A DNA stretch of 64,000 bases, taken from Acidimicrobiaceae bacterium (lineage in GTDB: Bacteria; Actinomycetota; Acidimicrobiia; Acidimicrobiales; Palsa-688). The stretch is taken from contig PMWT01000066.1 in assembly GCA_003166025.1 (NCBI GenBank), positions 28,635 through 92,634 of the forward strand, read 5' to 3'. Shown here piece after piece: positions 58,031-64,000 of this stretch. The stretch's first letter is position 1; every line of letters starts with the position of its first letter. Made by a program: the position numbers and the translations under genes. The notes under the pieces were generated by a model that saw only the letters and a list, made by a program, of their open reading frames with translations, did no database searches and was not told where the DNA came from.

Positions 58031-59455
58031 ATGGCCGCAGCTCCCCTTTCTTTGTGTTCGACCCTCGGTCAACTCCGGGCTTCCGGCTGGCGTTCACGCC
58101 CGGTCAAGCAGGAGGTCAGGGCCAATGCTGCGGCGCGCATCGCGGCCGGGCAGCCGGTGGTCGGCGGCCTGGTGGGTTATGAGAGCACCGTCCTGCCCGC
58201 GCTGGAAAACGCCCTTCTGGCGGGGCACGACATAATTTTCCTTGGCGAGAGAGGCCAGGCCAAGACGAGGATCATGCGCGGCCTGGCCGACCTGCTGGAC
58301 GAATGGCTGCCCATCATTGCCGGTTCAGAGGTGCTCGACGACCCCTACCAGCCCATTTCCCGCTACGGGCGCGAGCTTGCGATCGCAAAGGGTGACGAAT
58401 GCCCCATCGAGTGGGTGGGCCGCGACCAGCGCTTCGGCGAGAAGTTGGCGACTCCGGACACATCGATCGCCGACCTCATAGGCGAGGTCGACCCCGTCAA
58501 GGTGGCCGAAGGGCGCTACCTGTCAGACGAGCTCACGCTTCACTATGGCCTCGTGCCGCGCACGAACCGGGGCATCTTCGCCATAAACGAACTACCCGAC
58601 CTGGCCGAACGGATCCAGGTCGGCCTTCTCAACGTTCTCGAAGAGAGAGACGTCCAGATCCGTGGCTACAAGATCCGCCTACCTCTCGATATTCTCCTGG
58701 TCGCCTCGGCCAACCCGGAGGACTACACCAGCAGAGGGCGCATCATCACGCCGCTGAAAGACCGCTTCGGGGCACAGATCCGCACCCATTACCCCCTCGA
58801 CACGGCCACCGAGATGGAGGTCATCGTCCAGGAGGCTGTCCCTGCCGACCTGGAAGGGCTGCGCGTCGACGTGCCCACCTACATGGCCGAGATCGTTGCC
58901 ACCCTCTCCCAGCTGGCCCGCCAGAGCCCTCAGGTCAACCAGCGGTCCGGGGTCTCGGTCCGCCTCGGTGTGGCGAACTACGAAACCCTGGTGGCGGCGG
59001 CGGCGCGCCGCGCCCTGCGCACCGGCGAGGACGAGGCGGTGCCCCGGGTCAGCGACTTGGCCGCCCTGGTGTCCTCGACGGCGGGGAAGGTCGAGCTGGA
59101 CTCGCTGGAGGACGATGCCGAAGGTGAGGTGGTCGCCCGGCTGACGCGTCAGGCCGTGCTGGCCGTGTTCAGGGACCGGGTCGACCCGGCGGAGCTGGCC
59201 ATGGCGGTGGCCGAGCTGGACGACGGCAAAGCCGTGGAGGTGGGCGACGACCTGTCCTCGTCCTCGTACGTCGTCACGCTGGGGCGCCTTGCGGGGCTCC
59301 GGGCACCAACCCTGAAGCTGGCCGGGTCCGAAAGCCCAGCCGCACTGGCTGCGGCAGCCGAACTGGTCCTCGAAGGGCTCCATCTGTCCAAGCGCCTCAA
59401 TAAGCACTCCACCGCCCACGGGGCGCGCTACCAATCCAGACGGACCGGCAACTGA
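58031..59455 (+). CDS. MoxR/Mg-chelatase ChlI-like AAA+ ATPase
   Basis: IIFLGERGQAKTRIMRGLADLLDEW; GLVPRTNRGIFAINELPDLAERIQVGLLNVLEERDVQIRGYKIRLPLDILLVASANPEDYTSRGRIITPLKDRFGAQIRTHYP. Confidence 0.88.
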   Translation: MAAAPLSLCSTLGQLRASGWRSRPVKQEVRANAAARIAAGQPVVGGLVGYESTVLPALENALLAGHDIIFLGERGQAKTRIMRGLADLLDEWLPIIAGSEVLDDPYQPISRYGRELAIAKGDECPIEWVGRDQRFGEKLATPDTSIADLIGEVDPVKVAEGRYLSDELTLHYGLVPRTNRGIFAINELPDLAERIQVGLLNVLEERDVQIRGYKIRLPLDILLVASANPEDYTSRGRIITPLKDRFGAQIRTHYPLDTATEMEVIVQEAVPADLEGLRVDVPTYMAEIVATLSQLARQSPQVNQRSGVSVRLGVANYETLVAAAARRALRTGEDEAVPRVSDLAALVSSTAGKVELDSLEDDAEGEVVARLTRQAVLAVFRDRVDPAELAMAVAELDDGKAVEVGDDLSSSSYVVTLGRLAGLRAPTLKLAGSESPAALAAAAELVLEGLHLSKRLNKHSTAHGARYQSRRTGN

Positions 59456-59457
59456 GC

Positions 59458-61167
59458 ATGGCGCGGGCGAGTTACTCCCGCTGGGACGGTAGCCAGGAGC
59501 ACGGCGACCTCGACGGTGACGACGTCCTGCGTCGTCTGATGGACGACCTGCTCGAGCATGGTGATGCCGACCAAGCCCTGCGTCGCTTATTGCAACAGGG
59601 GTTCAGGGACCGTGCCGGCCGGGACGTAGCCGGGCTGCGGGAGCTTCTCGACCGCGTCCGCCGGCGGCGGACGAAGCTGGCCCGCAACGCCTTCTCCGAG
59701 CTCCAGGCGGCTATCTCCAACACTCCGCCCGAGGTGCTGGAGCGGGCGCGGCAAATGTTGGCCGAGCTCAACCGGATGGTCGAGCGCCGTGAACGGGGCG
59801 CGGACGTCCAGGCCGACTTCGACCAGTTCATGGAGCGTTACGGAGACCTCGTCCCAGGCCACCCGGCCGACCTTGACGAGCTGTTGGCCTCATTGGCTCG
59901 CCAGATGGCGGCGGCGCGGGCGTTGCTCGGCTCCCTCAGCCCGGAGCAGAGAGCCAAGCTGGCCGAGCTCTCCGAGGCGCTCCTGGAGGGCGATGCGGCT
60001 CTACGCACGGAGCTCGAGAAGCTCCTCGGTCACCTGGAAGGAGAACCAACCGACGAGGACCTGCTCGGGCTGCCCTTCAGCCTTGGGCCGGCCAACACCG
60101 CCGCCGGTGAGCTGTCGGACCTCGACCAGCTCGAGCAATTGCTGGCGGGCGCGCCCAGCCCGGGCGCCCTGGCCGAGGTGGACATCGACCGTGCGCGCCA
60201 GTTGCTGGGGGAGGAAGACGCGCGGTCCCTGGAGGCGCTGGGGCGGCTTTCCCGCCAACTGCGCGAGTCAGGTCTGGTGGAGCAGAAGGAAGGGCGCATG
60301 CGCCTAACCCCGCGGGGCCTGCGCCGCATCGGGGACCAGGCCCTGGCCGATCTCTACACCAGGCTGCAGCGCTATCGGAGCGGCCAGCACCCCGTGGGCG
60401 CGGCAGGCGGCGGCCATGAACGGGCCGGCGAGACAAAGCTTTACGAGTGGGGCGACCCCTTCAACCTGTCCATCCAGCACACCGTCCGCAACGCTCTGGC
60501 GCGGCGCGGCCCGGGCACGCCCGTCCAGCTGTCACCGGAGGACTTCGAGATAGAGCGGACCGAGGCGCTGACGCGCTCGGCGACGGTGATCATGCTCGAC
60601 CTGTCGCTATCGATGCCGATGAGGGGGAACTTCGTCGCCGCCAAGAAGATGACAATGGCTTTGCACTCGCTCATATCCGGCCGTTTCCCTTCCGACTACC
60701 TCGGGATAGTGGGTTTCTCGCGTTCGGCCCGGGAGGTTAGTTTCCGCGACCTTCCCGAGGTGTCGTGGGATTACGACTGGGGCACCAACATCCAGCACGG
60801 CCTGGCGGTGGCGCGCCAGCTCCTCTCGCACCAGCGGGGCACAAAGCAGGTGATAATGGTGACGGACGGCGAGCCCACGGCCCACTGGCCGGTAGGCGCC
60901 CGCGAGCCCGTGTTCGCCTACCCGGCTACACAGGAAACCGTCGATGCCACCCTGGTAGAGGTGGCGCGTTGCACTCGGGACCGCATACGCATCAATACGT
61001 TCGCGCTCGATGCCACCGGCTACCTGCGGCACTTCGTCGAGCAAATGACGCGCCTCAACCACGGGAAGGCCTTTTTCACCACACCGGAGACTCTGGGCGA
61101 CTACGTGCTGGTCGACTTCATCGAGTCGCGCATGGCGTCGCGCCGGCGGGGCCGCCGGCTCGCCTGA
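59458..61167 (+). CDS. VWA-domain protein paired with the upstream ATPase
   Basis: TVIMLDLSLSMPMRGNFVAAKKMTMALHSLI (MIDAS DxSxS), VIMVTDGEPTAHW; starts 2 bp after the ATPase stop. Confidence 0.88.
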   Translation: MARASYSRWDGSQEHGDLDGDDVLRRLMDDLLEHGDADQALRRLLQQGFRDRAGRDVAGLRELLDRVRRRRTKLARNAFSELQAAISNTPPEVLERARQMLAELNRMVERRERGADVQADFDQFMERYGDLVPGHPADLDELLASLARQMAAARALLGSLSPEQRAKLAELSEALLEGDAALRTELEKLLGHLEGEPTDEDLLGLPFSLGPANTAAGELSDLDQLEQLLAGAPSPGALAEVDIDRARQLLGEEDARSLEALGRLSRQLRESGLVEQKEGRMRLTPRGLRRIGDQALADLYTRLQRYRSGQHPVGAAGGGHERAGETKLYEWGDPFNLSIQHTVRNALARRGPGTPVQLSPEDFEIERTEALTRSATVIMLDLSLSMPMRGNFVAAKKMTMALHSLISGRFPSDYLGIVGFSRSAREVSFRDLPEVSWDYDWGTNIQHGLAVARQLLSHQRGTKQVIMVTDGEPTAHWPVGAREPVFAYPATQETVDATLVEVARCTRDRIRINTFALDATGYLRHFVEQMTRLNHGKAFFTTPETLGDYVLVDFIESRMASRRRGRRLA

Positions 61168-61217
61168 GCACCGGCTCAGCGCTCCCTCGGGGCACCGCCG
61201 CTCTCAAACCGCCGCTG

Positions 61218-62039
61218 TTATACGGCATGTTCACCGCGATGAGGGGCGCGGGCGGACAGCTCCACGAGCAGGGCCTGCGCCGTTGCGGTCACGCCGAACA
61301 ACCCGCCCGCCATCTCGACCATGCCCAACGCACCGGCGGCCAGGTCGGGCTCGAAGGGGGCACAGGCGTCGGCCACAAGTAAGCACTCCCAACCCCGGTC
61401 ATTGGCCGTACGCAGGGTCGAATGAACCGGTCCTTCCAGGCCAAAACCGGCCACGACCAGGTGGGTCGTGCCGAGCCCCCGCAACCCCTCGGCTAAAGGG
61501 CTGGCACTAAAACCGTCCACGCCATAGGCCAGGGCCACCAGATCACCGGGGAGCCTTGCCGCCGGTCCCCGTTCCGGGCCGTGCGCCGGAGGCAGTACCG
61601 TGCAGGCGGCGTTGGCCGGTGAACGGGCATGGCGGGCCCAGGCGATCTTCGCCCCCCAAGACCGCAGGGCGACGACGAGGGTACTTATGGTCTCCCAGAC
61701 GTAGGAGGCGCCGACGCACTGGCTGGCGACAGCCCGCTGCGCCCCTACGACCAAAAGGGCCGTCGTCTCGGGCTGCGCCGCCCCCGCGGCCGGCCAACGA
61801 TGGGGACGGGCACCCGCCACAACCAGGCCGCGCTCGGCGTAGCGGGAGCCAAAAGCCTTGCTCACGCCAAACAGACGAGGCCTGGGGCCAGGCAGGTCGC
61901 ACCCACGGGCAAATCTGAACATCGACGGGTTACCGTCTTGTATCACTTCGGTTACGAGCGTGATAACGGGCCCGGCGCAAGCCCTGCCGCCAGTAGAAGT
62001 AACACGGGCGAAACAGTGGCCTGACAGCCCCGCCGCCAC
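61218..62039 (-). CDS. Isochorismatase-like (cysteine hydrolase fold) protein; canonical catalytic Cys not seen
   Basis: TTHLVVAGFGLEGPVHSTLRTANDRGWECLLVADACAPFEPDLAAGALGMVEMAGGLFGVTATAQALL; start uncertain. Confidence 0.65.
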   Translation of the reverse strand: MAAGLSGHCFARVTSTGGRACAGPVITLVTEVIQDGNPSMFRFARGCDLPGPRPRLFGVSKAFGSRYAERGLVVAGARPHRWPAAGAAQPETTALLVVGAQRAVASQCVGASYVWETISTLVVALRSWGAKIAWARHARSPANAACTVLPPAHGPERGPAARLPGDLVALAYGVDGFSASPLAEGLRGLGTTHLVVAGFGLEGPVHSTLRTANDRGWECLLVADACAPFEPDLAAGALGMVEMAGGLFGVTATAQALLVELSARAPHRGEHAV

Positions 62040-62123
62040 CGCAGCTCCCAGGACCAGCGCCGGGCTTAACCACCCGGAACTTTCCTCTTGCGGTAAACGT
62101 CAGGATGAGGGAAGATGACAGGG

Positions 62124-62150
62124 ATGTAACTACGGCCTAAGTAGTTACAT
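62124..62150. promoter_or_regulatory. Perfect inverted repeat upstream of whiB-type gene (IR1)
   Basis: ATGTAACTAC-ggcctaa-GTAGTTACAT. Confidence 0.75.
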
Positions 62151-62156
62151 TGGTGC

Positions 62157-62177
62157 TATCCTGGGAACCCCAGGATA
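62157..62177. promoter_or_regulatory. Second perfect inverted repeat upstream of whiB-type gene (IR2)
   Basis: TATCCTGGG-aac-CCCAGGATA. Confidence 0.75.
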
Positions 62178-62214
62178 CGCCCGTCCGAGATATCACAAGC
62201 GATGGGAGCCGCCG

Positions 62215-62529
62215 GTGAACGACATCGTGCGCTTTTTGCGCCTACCGGCCGATGCGAGCGGGCTCCGCTGGGATAGCGAAGTGCCGACATGGCAACGGTC
62301 CGCGAACTGCCTCGGCGTCGATCCCGACCTCTTCTTCCCCGAGCGGGGAGGGTCGACCCGTGAGGCCAAAGAAGTCTGCCGCGGCTGCGTCGTGCGCAAG
62401 GACTGCCTCCAGTACGCCCTGGACAACAGCGAAAAGTTCGGCATCTGGGGCGGCCTCTCGGAAAGGGAACGCCGCCGTCTCCGGCGCCGCCGCAACGGAG
62501 CACCCTACCGGGTCAGCCAGGCCTCCTGA
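62215..62529 (+). CDS. WhiB-family Fe-S transcriptional regulator
   Basis: ANCLGVDPDLFFPERGGSTREAKEVCRGCVVRKDCLQYALDNSEKFGIWGGLSERERRRLRRRR; four Cys, GIWGG turn. Confidence 0.95.
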   Translation: MNDIVRFLRLPADASGLRWDSEVPTWQRSANCLGVDPDLFFPERGGSTREAKEVCRGCVVRKDCLQYALDNSEKFGIWGGLSERERRRLRRRRNGAPYRVSQAS

Positions 62530-62581
62530 CTCAGGACGGCCCGGCCTACACCCCCTGCAGGACTTCCCCCGGTGAGGCTCG

Positions 62582-62600
62582 CCTCAGCTCATAGCTGAGG
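62582..62600 (+). terminator. Short hairpin downstream of the whiB-type gene
   Basis: CCTCAGCT-cat-AGCTGAGG; no U-tract. Confidence 0.4.
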
Positions 62601-62637
62601 GCCTGAGGCGTGCCTCGCCGTTAGTCGTGCCTCGTCG

Positions 62638-63471
62638 CTATTTGTCCCTCGCCGCCAACCTGTGCTCGATAGTCCGCTCCGGAGCGAGGTCGAGCTCTGG
62701 CCAACGTCTTTCGGGGATGGCACGCAGTACGTCGTCGGGGACCAGGCCGACCAGTTCGCAACGCTCTATGTCCGCCCAGCGGGCGACCTGGTCCCGCACT
62801 TGCTCTGGCCCCACCGAGAAGGGTTGGACCAGGTTGCAGGAAACCTGGACGTGGCCGTCCAAGCCAAAGCCCAAGGCCCGCACCGCAGGCGAGCGTATGA
62901 CGGCCGCGATCGACCGAGCTCGGGCCAGGTCCCTCCCGCCCAGCCAGAGGTTGTAAGCAACCATCAAGGGCCGGCACCCCACCGCGACTGAACCCGCCGA
63001 CGGGTGAGGAGCATGGGGGCCGGCATCGGGGACAAGACCCCACCACGCCTCCCGGCGGAGCTGAGGCAGGGAGCGCTCGGGCCCGTAGAGGAACACCGGC
63101 AGATCCAGCTCGACCGAGGCCCATAGAGCGAAGCGGTCGCGCGCCTCTTGCGCCCGTTCGGCCCCGGACGTACCGGCGGTGGCGTCTCGGACCGGCCAGC
63201 CTTCCAAAGCCACCCAGGGCACGACGTCCAGCACTCCGAAGCGGGGATGAACGCCGCTGTGCCCGCTCAGGTCGAGGAGGGAAACGGCTGTGCGGGCAAG
63301 GTCGCGCACGGCGCCCTCCACCACCTCGTCGTCGCCGGCCATGGTGAGCACGGCGCGGTGATGATCGCCGTCGGCGTGCAGGTCCAAAAGGCAGGCACCG
63401 CAGGCTTGCGCCAGGAGCGCCAGAGCGCCGGCGTCCCTGCCCTCGCTGATATTGACCACGCACTCCAGCAC
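62638..63471 (-). CDS. Glutamate formimidoyltransferase-like protein (FTCD N-terminal type)
   Basis: LECVVNISEGRDAGALALLAQACGACLLDLHADGDHHRAVLTMAG...HSGVHPRFGVLDVVPWVAL...PHPSAGSVAVGCRPLMVAYNLWL; GTG start at 63471 inferred. Confidence 0.85.
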   Translation of the reverse strand: MLECVVNISEGRDAGALALLAQACGACLLDLHADGDHHRAVLTMAGDDEVVEGAVRDLARTAVSLLDLSGHSGVHPRFGVLDVVPWVALEGWPVRDATAGTSGAERAQEARDRFALWASVELDLPVFLYGPERSLPQLRREAWWGLVPDAGPHAPHPSAGSVAVGCRPLMVAYNLWLGGRDLARARSIAAVIRSPAVRALGFGLDGHVQVSCNLVQPFSVGPEQVRDQVARWADIERCELVGLVPDDVLRAIPERRWPELDLAPERTIEHRLAARDK

Positions 63472-63592
63472 GAAGTCCCTCCTGGGCCCGGTCGTCGTGG
63501 TCCGGTCACCCTGGTACGGGCCGGCGGCGTAGCTCGGCCGGGGCGATCGGTAGGATAGGTCTAAATAAGCTTGCGCGCCAGGGAGGTCTGTG

Positions 63593-63976
63593 ATGCTTGC
63601 CAACATCTTCGGTGACTGGTACTGGCTCGTCCTGGTCGTCATCGTGCTCTTCGGAGGCAGTCAACTGCCCAAGTTGGCGCGCAACAGCGGCGAGGCGCTC
63701 AAAGAGTTCAAGAAGGCCCACGATGAAGCGACCGGGGCGGCGCCACCGGTGGGGCCGGTGGCCGGCCAAACCGCGCTCACGGGTACGGCGAACACCGCCG
63801 CTCCGGCCTATCCGCAAGCTGAGACGGCTCAAGTCGTTGTGCCGGCCGCCCAAGTGGTCCCCCCGACCGCCGAGGAACGCATCACACTCTCCAGAGCAGA
63901 GCTCGATGCTCTCCTGGCCGCCAGGGAGGCACAGATCAAGGCCGACGAGGCCAGCGGGACAAAGCCCCAGGCCTGA
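63593..63976 (+). CDS. tatA: Sec-independent protein translocase TatA
   Basis: NIFGDWYWLVLVVIVLFGGSQLPKLARNSGEALKEFKKAHDEA. Confidence 0.92.
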   Translation: MLANIFGDWYWLVLVVIVLFGGSQLPKLARNSGEALKEFKKAHDEATGAAPPVGPVAGQTALTGTANTAAPAYPQAETAQVVVPAAQVVPPTAEERITLSRAELDALLAAREAQIKADEASGTKPQA

Positions 63977-64000
63977 CCCCTGCCTGTCCTAGAGACCCTG

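Overview
High-GC (actinobacterial, probably Acidimicrobiia-like; taxonomy is inference) chromosomal window. Positions 1-14.9 kb hold a minus-strand ribosomal-protein supercluster (rplC to the rpoA N-terminus, including secY, adk and map). rpsJ and infA are missing from their usual places, and several r-proteins carry long low-complexity tails. Next come an M1-type peptidase divergent from a flippase + glycosyltransferase fusion, a branched-chain amino-acid-type ABC operon (livF-G-M-H-K), and a drug-exporter-type ABC pair. From about 27 to 46 kb is an accessory region: VOC proteins, MBL hydrolase, serine beta-lactamase-like protein, two WYL regulators, GH172/DUF2961 beside a truncated GH116-like gene, a glycosidase/FGE-fold fusion, a decayed integrase next to tRNA-Thr(CGT), an MFS exporter, and uronate isomerase. 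From 46 to 54 kb is a one-carbon/purine and TCA block (purN-purH fusion, folD, metF, orphan DNA methyltransferase, icd, mdh). The window ends with a GH2 enzyme, a MoxR-type ATPase + VWA pair, a WhiB regulator preceded by two perfect inverted repeats, an FTCD-like protein and tatA. I found no CRISPR array, intact prophage or clearly novel defence system. The best leads are the purN-purH fusion with an internal Shine-Dalgarno, the palindromes upstream of whiB, the flippase-GT fusion, the extended LivM with an internal repeat, the glycosidase-FGE fusion, and the rearranged, tail-bearing r-protein cluster. All calls come from reading the sequence and supplied ORFs; no database searches were run.
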